Assembly: GCA_013331265.1 (NCBI GenBank) | Contig: DUGS01000108.1 | Location: forward strand, 1-14,540 | DNA from: Methanosarcina sp. | GTDB taxonomy: Archaea > Halobacteriota > Methanosarcinia > Methanosarcinales > Methanosarcinaceae | DNA length: 14,540 bases | Direction of reading: 5' to 3' | In this document: piece after piece, positions 1 to 7,095 of the stretch | How positions within the stretch are numbered: the first letter of the stretch is position 1 | Layout of the letters: every line of letters begins with the position of its first letter | Notes under the pieces: model-generated | The model's input: only the letters and a program-made list of their open reading frames with translations | Told to the model about the DNA's origin: nothing | Databases searched by the model: none | Made by a program: the position numbers and the translations under genes

Positions 1-646
1 ATTTGGAAACCCCGAAGCTAAAATCAATGACTCAAATCTCGAAGAAGCCAGAAAAATACTTGAAGATGCAGGGTGGGAAGACATTGATGGAGATGGAATT
101 CGGGAAAAGAACGGGACAAGGGCAGAATTTGACCTGTACTATTCTTCATCGGACCAGACAAGGCAGGCTCTTTCAGTAGCTGTAAGTGAACAGGCTAAAA
201 AATTAGGTATAAAAATAAACCTTAAAGGCACAAACTGGGATGAAATATACGCTAACCAGTATAGTTCAGCTGTCTTATACGCCTACAGCAGCCTAGATAC
301 CTTCAATTTATACCAGCAGTACCACAGTAAGGAAGCGGATGATACTTACAAAAATCCGGGACTTTACAGTAACCCTGTTGTAGACGGATATTTAGAATTG
401 GCTTTAAGGTCTTCAGGCCAGGACGAGGCCACAAAATACTGGCAGTTAGCCGCATACGATGGAAATACGGGTTACGGGCCTGCAGGAGATGCAACCTGGT
501 TATGGCTGGTTACAATGGATTATCTGTATGTGGTAGATGAAACCCTGGATATGGGAACTCCACAAAAGAATGCCGGATCGGATGTTTTAGGAAATATCTA
601 TGAGTGGAAAAGAGTAGATGAATCCAGTTCGGCTTCACATGAGTAA
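1..646 (+). CDS. Family 5 ABC transporter solute-binding protein, nickel/peptide type (3' part)
   Basis: This is the C-terminal part of an extracellular solute-binding protein that captures nickel (or nickel complexes or peptides) for the permease and ATPase genes that follow. The reading frame is open from base 2 and gives about 214 residues ending at TAA 644-646; the family usually has about 500, so the start lies outside the window. Near the visible N-terminus the segment AGWEDIDGDGIREKNG is typical of the SBP_bac_5 (NikA/OppA/DppA) family, followed by a stretch about binding-lobe strands and a Trp/Tyr-rich C-terminus. A T run follows the stop and 199 bases separate it from nikB, so it may form its own transcript. 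Nickel is inferred from the NikR-like box downstream and from the lack of peptide-specific evidence; a peptide or other metallophore substrate remains possible. Confidence 0.85.
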   Translation, partial: FGNPEAKINDSNLEEARKILEDAGWEDIDGDGIREKNGTRAEFDLYYSSSDQTRQALSVAVSEQAKKLGIKINLKGTNWDEIYANQYSSAVLYAYSSLDTFNLYQQYHSKEADDTYKNPGLYSNPVVDGYLELALRSSGQDEATKYWQLAAYDGNTGYGPAGDATWLWLVTMDYLYVVDETLDMGTPQKNAGSDVLGNIYEWKRVDESSSASHE

Positions 647-683
647 TATATTGTCATAAAACGGTACTGAAAATATTACTCAT

Positions 684-696
684 TTAACCTTTTTTG
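684..696 (+). terminator. Oligo-T tract after the solute-binding protein gene
   Basis: A run of six T (690-695) follows a short A+T-rich stretch about 40 bases past the stop codon. Archaeal RNA polymerase terminates at such T tracts without needing a hairpin. It would separate the binding-protein transcript from nikB. Confidence 0.35.
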
Positions 697-759
697 CCTG
701 AAGCAAGGACCTGCAGGATATGGTAAAAATACATCATGAAAGCCTTTTTCTATTTTCGA

Positions 760-787
760 GTATGAAATTTCTATTAATTAGTCATAA
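760..787 (+). promoter_or_regulatory. Candidate NikR operator
   Basis: The sequence GTATGA (760-765), 16 bases, then TCATAA (782-787) matches the E. coli NikR consensus GTATGA-N16-TCATAC at 11 of 12 positions with exact spacing. It ends about ten bases before a TATA box and 58 bases before the nikB start. NikR is a nickel-responsive ribbon-helix-helix repressor with archaeal members. Bound here it could hinder TFB/TBP assembly when nickel is plentiful. The match is seen; the regulation is inferred. Confidence 0.55.
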
Positions 788-795
788 TATCTATG

Positions 796-809
796 TTTTA
801 TATAAAATA
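796..809 (+). promoter_or_regulatory. TATA box of the nikBC(DE) operon
   Basis: The sequence TTTTATATAAAATA is a strong archaeal TATA element. It predicts a transcription start around 825-835, close to the GTG start at 846, so the leader would be very short. Confidence 0.55.
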
Positions 810-810
810 T

Positions 811-828
811 AGTTATTATATAATAACT
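811..828. promoter_or_regulatory. Perfect 18-bp palindrome at the expected nikB transcription start
   Basis: AGTTATTATATAATAACT reads the same on both strands. It lies directly between the TATA box and the ribosome binding site, where a bound repressor would block initiation. It differs from the NikR-like box upstream, so it may serve a second regulator. A purely A+T composition makes chance symmetry easier, so function is not established. Confidence 0.4.
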
Positions 829-845
829 GTATGTGAGGGAATAAC

Positions 846-1838
846 GTGTTAGACAATGCAAAAATACCGGGTTTTATAGGAAAAAAAATTCTTCGGCTAA
901 TAAGCCTCTTACTTGTAGTTTCTTTTATAAGTTTCATGCTCGTTCAATACTCGCCTATAGACCCTGTTCGAGCTTATCTTGGAGAAATGGCAGTAAGTGC
1001 GGAGCACAAAGAAAAACTTGAAGAATATTGGGGAGTTAATACCCCTCCACAGGAGAAATTCCTGAACTGGGCCGGAAGTCTTCTCAAAGGGGATTTTGGA
1101 GTATCATTGATTTACAGGGTGCCTGTAACTGACGTGATTAAAGAAAGGTTTACGGCGTCTCTTGCTCTGATGGCCTCTTCGTGGCTGATTTCAGGGATTT
1201 TAGGCTTCGTTTTAGGAATCGCGGCCGGAATGCATAAAGGGACATTGTTTGACCGGGCAATAAAAACCTATTGTTACATTTTAACCGCCACTCCAACATT
1301 CTGGCTGGCTCTGATCCTGCTGATGATATTCTCAGTGCAGCTGGGCTGGTTCCCTATAGGCTTAAGCGTACCCATAGGGGTTACGGCTGAGAACGTAACT
1401 TTTTTTGACCGGATAGAGCATTTAATCCTCCCTGCACTGACTTTGAGTATACTTGGAGTTGCACAGATTGCAATGTTTACCAGGGAAAAATTAATTGAAG
1501 TCATGTCCAGTGACTATGTGTTATTTGCAAAAGCAAGAGGCGAAAAAGGTCTGGACCTGGTATTAAGGCATGGAATCAGAAATGTTGCCCTTCCTGCCAT
1601 TACCCTGCAGTTTTTAAGTTTCAGCGAGCTGTTTGGCGGGACGGTCCTGGTTGAACAGGTCTTTTCCTATCAAGGAATCGGGCTGGCTACAGTAGCAGCA
1701 GGCTTAAAGTCTGATGTACCGCTGCTTCTGGGAATAGTTCTCATAAGTGCAGTATTTGTCTTTGTTGGAAACCTGATTGCTGACATTATCTATGAATTCA
1801 TAGACCCAAGGATAAAACAACAGGAGTCAACAATATGA
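846..1838 (+). CDS. nikB: Nickel/peptide ABC transporter permease, NikB-like
   Basis: This is an inner-membrane permease of the binding-protein-dependent transport family (NikB/DppB/OppB), which forms the translocation channel with the NikC-like protein. The 330 residues match the usual length. The N-terminus shows the typical first membrane helix (about 15-34) followed by SPIDPVRAYLG, the family's P-x-D-P motif. Several further hydrophobic helices follow, and a cytoplasmic EAA-type loop lies around 228-250 (ARGEKGLDLVLRHGIRN), where the ATPases dock. The GTG start at 846 is preceded by GAGG at 835-838, seven bases upstream. The gene overlaps nikC by four bases (ATGA). The gene symbol rests on family resemblance and the NikR-like box; members that carry peptides cannot be excluded from sequence alone. 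Confidence 0.85.
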   Translation: MLDNAKIPGFIGKKILRLISLLLVVSFISFMLVQYSPIDPVRAYLGEMAVSAEHKEKLEEYWGVNTPPQEKFLNWAGSLLKGDFGVSLIYRVPVTDVIKERFTASLALMASSWLISGILGFVLGIAAGMHKGTLFDRAIKTYCYILTATPTFWLALILLMIFSVQLGWFPIGLSVPIGVTAENVTFFDRIEHLILPALTLSILGVAQIAMFTREKLIEVMSSDYVLFAKARGEKGLDLVLRHGIRNVALPAITLQFLSFSELFGGTVLVEQVFSYQGIGLATVAAGLKSDVPLLLGIVLISAVFVFVGNLIADIIYEFIDPRIKQQESTI

Positions 1839-2692
1839 GTACTGCTGTTGTAAACGTTAATAGAAGCTTATTCCGGGGGCTGAATTTAAGGCAAAAAACG
1901 CTTCTAATAATAGGATTTACGTCCCTTTTATTGCTTGCAATTGTGGTTTCCAGCCTTTTTATAGACGGCGAATCCTTATCCACGGATTTTGGCTCCAAAA
2001 ACCTTGCTCCTTCACTTGAACATCCATTCGGGACCGACTGGATGGGGAGGGATATGCTGACAAGAACGCTGGAAGGACTGGGCTTAAGTATAGTAATTGG
2101 GGCTTTTGCTTCTCTTATCAGTGCTGTGCTTACCATAATTTTAGGCTTACTTTCAAGTGCAGGAAAGACTGCTGACTCTTTAGTATCCTGGCTTGTAGAC
2201 CTGGCTCTTTCAATCCCACACCTCCTGTTAATAATCCTTATTTCCATAGGCCTGGGCGGAGGAGCACAGGGAGTTATTATTGGGGTTGCATTAACTCACT
2301 GGACAAGCCTGACAAGGGTTGTAAGGGCAGAAATCAAGCAGCTAAAAACCCAGGAGTATATCCATATTTCCAGAAATCTTGGTAAATCAAAGTGGTGGAT
2401 AGCTACAAAACATATACTCCCCCATTTAATCCCTCAGATACTGCTCGGTACGATTTTGCTGTTCCCACATGCTATTTTACACGAAGCTTCAGTTACATTC
2501 CTGGGATTTGGACTTTCACCCCACGAACCTGCAATTGGTATAATTTTGTCAGAGTCTATGAGATACCTCTCGGCAGGATACTGGTGGCTTGCCTTCTTCC
2601 CGGGGTTATCCCTGTTGATTGTTGTCCTGGCATTTGATCTTATAGGAGAAAATTTAGGAAAGTTGATGGATCCGAAAAATGCTCACGAGTAA
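1835..2692 (+). CDS. nikC: Nickel/peptide ABC transporter permease, NikC-like
   Basis: This is the second permease of the importer, partner of the NikB-like protein in the membrane. It has 285 residues, close to the family norm. An N-terminal helix (about 20-46) is followed by the family signature FGTDWMGRDMLTR, found in NikC/DppC/OppC proteins at the mouth of the channel. The EAA loop that contacts the ATPase is visible as ISRNLGKSKWWIATKHILPH, and hydrophobic helices fill the rest. The ATG overlaps the nikB stop (ATGA), so translation is likely coupled. A gap of 135 bases with an oligo-T stretch and small hairpins separates it from the ATPase genes, which is unusual inside such an operon. 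Confidence 0.85.
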   Translation: MSTAVVNVNRSLFRGLNLRQKTLLIIGFTSLLLLAIVVSSLFIDGESLSTDFGSKNLAPSLEHPFGTDWMGRDMLTRTLEGLGLSIVIGAFASLISAVLTIILGLLSSAGKTADSLVSWLVDLALSIPHLLLIILISIGLGGGAQGVIIGVALTHWTSLTRVVRAEIKQLKTQEYIHISRNLGKSKWWIATKHILPHLIPQILLGTILLFPHAILHEASVTFLGFGLSPHEPAIGIILSESMRYLSAGYWWLAFFPGLSLLIVVLAFDLIGENLGKLMDPKNAHE

Positions 2693-2714
2693 ATTTCACA
2701 CAAGTAAATTTCAC
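2688..2714 (+). repeat. 12-bp direct repeat across the nikC stop
   Basis: AGTAAATTTCAC occurs at 2688-2699 and 2703-2714, offset by 15 bases. The first copy contains the nikC stop codon. It looks like a local slippage duplication. Confidence 0.7.
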
Positions 2715-2727
2715 TGGCTATCGGTTA

Positions 2728-2777
2728 AGGTTTTTTTGCTTGAAGGGTGCCGATTTCGCACCAGAAATTTGCTCTGG
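2728..2777 (+). promoter_or_regulatory. Oligo-T tract and two adjacent hairpins between nikC and nikD
   Basis: Seven T (2731-2737) are followed by two small perfect stems sharing their boundary: GGTGC 2746-2750 with GCACC 2758-2762, and CCAGA 2761-2765 with TCTGG 2773-2777. The T run could act as a partial terminator that lowers expression of the ATPases relative to the permeases. The hairpins might instead be processing or stability signals. Structure is seen, function inferred. Confidence 0.35.
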
Positions 2778-2827
2778 ATGTAGCGGAAAATGATTTAACA
2801 ACCTAAAATCTGGAAGAGGGTATAAGT

Positions 2828-3805
2828 ATGGAAAACAAAACTGAAATAAATGCTAAAGGAAAGAAGGGGACTGAAGCTCTATTAAAAGTAGAGGACCTTT
2901 CCCTTTCTTTCATTCAATATGCTTCCGGACTCAGGCAAACTGAGTTAAAAGTGATCTGCAATTTGAGTATACAAGCCAATAGAGGCGAGATTTTAGCTGT
3001 GGTAGGATCAAGCGGGTCCGGTAAAAGTCTTCTAGCCCATGCGATTTTGGGAATATTACCTTCAAACGCAAAATTAGATGGAAAGATAGAATATGATGGT
3101 CAGGAACTTACTCAAAAGAATAAAGAAGACTTAAGAGGTAAGGAAATAGCTCTTGTTCCGCAATCTGTAACTTACCTGGACCCTTTAATGAAAATCTCCA
3201 ATCAGGTAATTGGAGCTGTTGAAGAAGGGAAAGAAGGCCTAATGAAAAAGCTTCAGAGAGAGATTTTCCAGAAATACGATTTAAAACCTGATGTTGAGAG
3301 GATGTTCCCCCATGAGTTATCAGGAGGCATGGCAAGAAGAGTCCTGGTCTCTACGGCCGTAATGAGTTCTGCAAAGCTCATAATTGCAGATGAGCCAACC
3401 CCTGGTCTGGATGAAAAAACCCTGAATGAAACCCTGAGTTACTTCAAAGACATGGCAAACAAAGGCTGTGCAGTGATGCTTATAACTCATGATATAGAGG
3501 CAGCACTGAAGATATCCGATAAAATAGCAGTATTCTATGCAGGTACTGTTTTGGAAGTAGCCAATGTAAAGGATTTCAAAAATGATGGAGAGAATTTAAG
3601 ACACCCATATACCCGGGCACTCTGGAATGCACTTCCCCAGAACAAATTCCAGGCAATTAAAGGGCATCAGCCAATGCAGGATGAAGTGGTTGACGGATGT
3701 ATCTTTTATGAAAGGTGTTCTAAAAAGAATGAACTTTGCTCTAAAGGTATTCCTCAATTTAAAAAGGTCAACGGAGGAGTGGTGAGGTGCAATAATGTGT
3801 CTTAA
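2828..3805 (+). CDS. nikD: Nickel/peptide ABC transporter ATPase, NikD/DppD-like
   Basis: This is the first of two cytoplasmic ATPases that power the importer. In its 325 residues the ABC motifs appear in order: Walker A GSSGSGKS (60-67), Q-loop Gln112, signature LSGGM (164-168), Walker B LIIADE (184-189) and H-loop His221. The C-terminus carries the oligopeptide/dipeptide transporter extension: HPYTRALWNALP (259-270), then four cysteines (291, 297, 304, 321) as in OppD/DppD/NikD proteins, where they are known or presumed to hold a metal centre. The D-loop reads PTPGLD instead of the common PTTALD. The ATG at 2828 is set by a GAGGG seven bases upstream. It overlaps the next gene by 11 bases. 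Confidence 0.85.
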   Translation: MENKTEINAKGKKGTEALLKVEDLSLSFIQYASGLRQTELKVICNLSIQANRGEILAVVGSSGSGKSLLAHAILGILPSNAKLDGKIEYDGQELTQKNKEDLRGKEIALVPQSVTYLDPLMKISNQVIGAVEEGKEGLMKKLQREIFQKYDLKPDVERMFPHELSGGMARRVLVSTAVMSSAKLIIADEPTPGLDEKTLNETLSYFKDMANKGCAVMLITHDIEAALKISDKIAVFYAGTVLEVANVKDFKNDGENLRHPYTRALWNALPQNKFQAIKGHQPMQDEVVDGCIFYERCSKKNELCSKGIPQFKKVNGGVVRCNNVS

Positions 3806-4415
3806 GGGTGAGAATATCAGTTTCGGGTATAAAAGAAATAATTTGATTTTAAATGATGTCAGTATATCCCTGGACCGCGGAAAGGTACTGGGCCTGATAG
3901 GGGATAGTGGAAGTGGGAAATCAACCCTGTGTAAAATACTGGCTGGTTATGAAAATAACTATCAGGGAAAAGTAAGTATTGACGGAAAAGAAGTCTTAAC
4001 TAAGGGATATAACCCGGTACAGCTTGTCTTTCAGCATCCTGAAAAGGCTGTAAATCCAAAATGGAAAATGAAAGATATTTTGAATGAAGGGAGTAATGTA
4101 TCACAGGATATTTTAGATTCTTTCGGGATAAAAAAAAGCTGGCTTAATCGGTGGCCCAATGAACTTTCAGGAGGAGAACTTCAAAGGTTTGCTCTTGCGA
4201 GGGCTTTAGGTTCTGAAACCAGGTATTTGATAGCCGATGAAATAACCACGATGCTGGATGCTATTACTCAGGCTCAGATCTGGAATATGGTTTTAGATAT
4301 AGTTAAAGAGAGAAACATTGGAGTACTGGTTGTAAGTCATGAGAAAAATTTGATTAAAAAATTATGTCACGATGTTGTATATTTTAAGGATATTAATAGT
4401 GTCAGACATTATTAA
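3795..4415 (+). CDS. nikE: Nickel/peptide ABC transporter ATPase, NikE-like (short form)
   Basis: This is the second ATPase of the importer, pairing with the NikD-like subunit. Its 206 residues contain Walker A GDSGSGKS (36-43), Q-loop Gln80, signature LSGGE (124-128), Walker B YLIADE (144-149) and H-loop His182. It stops soon after the nucleotide-binding fold and lacks the C-terminal cysteine extension of its partner, so it is shorter than most NikE/OppF proteins (about 260-330). The D-loop region DEITTMLD departs from the usual DEPT/SALD. A strong GGTGAGGTG lies just upstream of the ATG, within the end of nikD, which supports this start and translational coupling. The gene ends the + strand operon. 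Confidence 0.8.
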   Translation: MCLKGENISFGYKRNNLILNDVSISLDRGKVLGLIGDSGSGKSTLCKILAGYENNYQGKVSIDGKEVLTKGYNPVQLVFQHPEKAVNPKWKMKDILNEGSNVSQDILDSFGIKKSWLNRWPNELSGGELQRFALARALGSETRYLIADEITTMLDAITQAQIWNMVLDIVKERNIGVLVVSHEKNLIKKLCHDVVYFKDINSVRHY

Positions 4416-4420
4416 AAAAC

Positions 4421-4449
4421 TGTTTTTCAATCAATTTTTAAGTTTTTGA
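4421..4449 (+). terminator. Oligo-T terminator of the nik operon
   Basis: Three five-T runs (4423-4427, 4435-4439, 4443-4447) start eight bases after the nikE stop, typical of archaeal intrinsic termination. Confidence 0.5.
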
Positions 4450-4476
4450 AGAGAGTTTAAGTGGTCTGCCGGGCTT

Positions 4477-4623
4477 CTATGAACCCAGCTCTGACCCTTC
4501 TCTGCCTTTGAATTCTGTTAGATGGTCGTCAATCTTCTTTTTTTGGGCATTTATCCGTTTCATATACTCGTGCTTTTGTGATGGCGCTTTTACCTTCAGC
4601 TTACCAAAATTCCCTCTTTCTCT
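4477..4623 (-). other. Open 48-codon frame after the FecCD gene, possible gene remnant
   Basis: On the - strand, one base out of frame with the FecCD gene, 48 codons are open before a TAG at 4477-4479; the only internal ATG starts a 28-codon stretch at 4563. The product is Lys/Glu/Asp-rich and polar (for example KRINAQKKKIDDHLTEFKG), more like a protein tail than random A+T-rich DNA. This is the place where the ATPase gene of a FecCD-type transporter normally sits. It might be the leftover end of a deleted gene or a chance frame; I do not recognise it. Confidence 0.2.
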
Positions 4624-5671
4624 TCATGATCATATACATAAAAATCGGAGCGCCCATAAAAGCAGTTATTGCTCCGACAGGAAGAATTATCGGAGCCATA
4701 ACTCTTCGCGCTACAAGGTCTGCACTGATAAGCAGCAAAGTGCCAAAAAGACCGGAGATCGGAAGAACAAACCTGTTATCGCCTCCTACAGCAATGCGCG
4801 TGAGGTGGGGAGCAACCAGGCCTATAAATCCGATTGTTCCCGTAAAACAGACAATACATGCGACGAGCAGAGTTGTCACTGCCATAAGGGCAATCCGGGT
4901 ACTTTTGACATTCACACCAAGACTTTTTGCGGTTTCGTCTCCTGCAGCCATTATATTGAGATCCAGCGACTTTATCATGAGCAGGAAAAAGCAAAATGTA
5001 AGCATGACTATAATAATAGTGATTTTGGGCCAGGAAGACCTATCAAGGTCTCCAACTGCCCAGAAAATTGCTTCTTTTACGGCTTCTGCTTCTCCAAAGT
5101 ATTGAAGGATAGTTGTCATCGCACTAAATAGGTACATCATCGCAATGCCAGCCAGAATCATGGTTTCAGGTGTTGCACCCTTTCGGTTTGATAATCCCAG
5201 GATTATAAATGAACATAACAGTGCGAATAAGAATGCATTGCCTATAATTAGATAATCTCCCCCGATGATACCCGCACCTGTAAGGATTGCAAGGGATGCC
5301 CCAAAGCTGGCACCTGAGGATATGCCAAGCGTATAGGGGCTTGCAAGCGGGTTTTTGAGGATTGCCTGCGTTACACAGCCTGCAATACCAAGCCCGAAAC
5401 CTGCCACGATTCCCATGAATATGCGGGGAAGCCTGAGGTTCCATATACATGCATCAGCAAGGTCACCTGACTCAAAGTAAGCTGGAAATAACCTATGCAG
5501 TATTGAAGAATAAATCTCCCAGAGAGAAAGGTTTGCAGACCCTAACGAGGCGGATATGCCTGATATAAGAATTATTGCAGATAAAAGGAAGAAAATAAAA
5601 AGTATTTTTCTTCCCACTGCCTTATTATATTGTATTTTTACTTCTTCTTTGGTCAATGTATACTGTTCCAT
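4601..5671 (-). CDS. FecCD/BtuC-type ABC transporter permease
   Basis: This is a membrane permease of the FecCD family, which imports chelated metals (ferric siderophores, cobalamin, haem and some nickel or cobalt complexes) handed over by a Peripla_BP_2 binding protein. It has 356 residues, a normal length. After one N-terminal helix (about 23-46), the signature RLPRIFMGIVAGFGLGIAG is followed by AILKNPLASPYTLGISSGAS, both hallmarks of the family. GTIGFIGLVAPHLTR marks the cytoplasmic loop that docks the ATPase, and about ten hydrophobic segments are present. It is the last gene of the - strand operon, 15 bases after the methyltransferase. No ATPase gene follows, which is unusual: one must be supplied from elsewhere. 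The substrate is not decided by sequence. Confidence 0.9.
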   Translation of the reverse strand: MEQYTLTKEEVKIQYNKAVGRKILFIFFLLSAIILISGISASLGSANLSLWEIYSSILHRLFPAYFESGDLADACIWNLRLPRIFMGIVAGFGLGIAGCVTQAILKNPLASPYTLGISSGASFGASLAILTGAGIIGGDYLIIGNAFLFALLCSFIILGLSNRKGATPETMILAGIAMMYLFSAMTTILQYFGEAEAVKEAIFWAVGDLDRSSWPKITIIIVMLTFCFFLLMIKSLDLNIMAAGDETAKSLGVNVKSTRIALMAVTTLLVACIVCFTGTIGFIGLVAPHLTRIAVGGDNRFVLPISGLFGTLLLISADLVARRVMAPIILPVGAITAFMGAPIFMYMIMKRKREFW

Positions 5672-5686
5672 GGCTATTACCGTAGC

Positions 5687-6313
5687 TTATAATTTCTCTC
5701 CTTCCACAAGCATCGTTTTATTGAATACTCTAACAGATACGTTCACAAGCCCTGCAGCTTCAAGCATGGTGATAACTTCACCCGGGTCAGCCCCGTTGTA
5801 GAAAGGTAGTTCTTTTCCGATCTCTTCCCCAAAATGATGGCTTCCGGGATGAGAACGTTTAGCCGGAATATCTGTCAGGACTTTTCCTCCGGGCTTTGTC
5901 ACTCTCGCCCATTCTTTAAATGCAGAACCCGGGTTTGCCAGTGTCCAGATCAAGTGTCGGCTGACAACCGCATCAAACTGCTCAGCCTCAAATGAGAGTT
6001 TTTCTGCATCCTCTACAACAAAATTTACGAATTTTCCGGCTCTCTCCATCTTTTCCTGTGCCTTTTCCAGTTTGCTCTTTGCCCAGTCAGCTCCGGTAAC
6101 TTCATATCCCATCTCAGCCAGCAATAGTGCTAAAAATCCGGTGCCTGTTCCCATATCCAGAATTTTCAGTTTCTGGTCAGTCCCCAGCAGCTGAGTAATT
6201 ACTTCTGTCCAGAGTTCCTTTTCTTCTTTTGAATGGACCCCATGTGCTGCAATGGCATCATAGTCCTGCTCTGCTGTATCCCACCATTCTTTTACCTGTG
6301 ATTTTACTTCCAT
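5687..6313 (-). CDS. Class I SAM-dependent methyltransferase
   Basis: This is a cytoplasmic methyltransferase of 208 residues with the Rossmann-like SAM-binding fold. Motif I LDMGTGTGF is at 52-60, the acidic residue that binds the ribose is Asp76, motif III reads VVEDAEKL (about 99-106), and motif IV/V is FDAVVSRHLIWTL (113-125), followed by TKPGGKVL. It resembles the UbiE/BioC-like Methyltransf_11 group. The substrate cannot be read from sequence. Its start overlaps the DUF4198 gene by ten bases and it ends 15 bases before the permease gene, so it is firmly inside a metal-complex uptake operon. It could modify or dismantle the imported chelate after entry, but this is inference from context. 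Confidence 0.85.
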   Translation of the reverse strand: MEVKSQVKEWWDTAEQDYDAIAAHGVHSKEEKELWTEVITQLLGTDQKLKILDMGTGTGFLALLLAEMGYEVTGADWAKSKLEKAQEKMERAGKFVNFVVEDAEKLSFEAEQFDAVVSRHLIWTLANPGSAFKEWARVTKPGGKVLTDIPAKRSHPGSHHFGEEIGKELPFYNGADPGEVITMLEAAGLVNVSVRVFNKTMLVEGEKL

Positions 6314-7089
6314 TTATTCTCACCTACGTCCATAATTGTAAAAGTTGCAGTCATTATCTTTTTATCATACAGGTCCTTCACGCTTTTTTCAGAGTCCCCA
6401 TATACTACCTTGAACATCCACTTTCCGCTTTTTTCCAGTTCAATGTCAACCATACCTTCAGAATCGGTTGTCACTTCGATAGGATTCTCCCTATTGCCGG
6501 CATGTATCCCATATACTGTTGCATCAGGCAGTGTGCGCTGATCATACAATACTTTCAACAAAATGTTCTCTCCGACTTTATACTGCCTGTAACCCTGTGG
6601 GACTATCTCCAGTTCGTGCCCAACAGTCAGATTGTATTCTGCTTCACAATTCTTCTTTGCCTGAAAATTCCCTTCTGCTTCACAATTCCCTATTGGAATT
6701 ATGGTTTTTGTATACTGGCGATAATACTTTGGTCCTTCCAGTCCAGGATGAGGCAGATTGAGGATTCCGCCATCGTATTCTACTCCAATAATATGATATC
6801 CTTCGAAGGACGGTGTGAATTGTATCAATAAGCGATCCTCTGCGGTACTGACCTCAACAGCGTTACTTTCTCCCCATGTGCCGGAGACAGCAGGAGTCAC
6901 TTTTTCTGCCTGGACTGCTTTGTCACTTTTCATATTATGCCCAAAGCAAAGGTCGCACATCACTAAATCTCCGAATAAAACATTCTGCATGCCGTGTTCA
7001 ACCCAGATCTCATGCCCGCGTACGATATCGGGAAGGTCCTCAATAACAAATGGTGAAAATGTTTCTTCTTGAGAAACTTTTTGATCCAT
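6304..7089 (-). CDS. DUF4198 (NikK-like, COG5266) protein without signal peptide
   Basis: The 261 residues resemble DUF4198/COG5266 proteins, which accompany nickel and cobalt transporters (NikK of some ECF-type systems) and are normally periplasmic. Family features are the HEIWVEHG segment near the N-terminus (26-33), GHN (50-52), and the C-terminal beta domain with GENILLKVLYDQRTLPDATV followed by DSEGMVDIELEKSGKWMFKV. Candidate metal ligands His26, His32, Cys45, Cys48 and His51 cluster at the N-terminus. The protein begins MDQKVSQEETFSPF with no hydrophobic leader. An in-frame TGA lies just upstream and GGAGTGAT six bases before the ATG fits the ribosome site, so the start is firm and the protein should stay in the cytoplasm. 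It follows the binding-protein gene by six bases. Confidence 0.7.
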   Translation of the reverse strand: MDQKVSQEETFSPFVIEDLPDIVRGHEIWVEHGMQNVLFGDLVMCDLCFGHNMKSDKAVQAEKVTPAVSGTWGESNAVEVSTAEDRLLIQFTPSFEGYHIIGVEYDGGILNLPHPGLEGPKYYRQYTKTIIPIGNCEAEGNFQAKKNCEAEYNLTVGHELEIVPQGYRQYKVGENILLKVLYDQRTLPDATVYGIHAGNRENPIEVTTDSEGMVDIELEKSGKWMFKVVYGDSEKSVKDLYDKKIMTATFTIMDVGENKWK

Positions 7090-7095
7090 ATTTCA

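Noticed and set aside
710..717. CCTGCAGG palindrome after the solute-binding protein gene
   Set aside because: An 8-bp palindrome is expected by chance at this scale and lies in no informative position.
1798..2247. 149-codon open frame on the - strand
   Set aside because: It is antisense to nikB/nikC, which have clear family motifs.
4508..5131. 207-codon open frame on the + strand, and an overlapping 175-codon frame at 4578-5105
   Set aside because: Both lie antisense to the well-supported FecCD permease gene; their products show no domain and are rich in Ser/Cys/His or low-complexity Ile/Arg, as expected of shadow frames.
6229..6831. 200-codon open frame on the + strand
   Set aside because: It is antisense to the DUF4198 and methyltransferase genes and has an implausible Phe/Cys/His-rich product without start signals.
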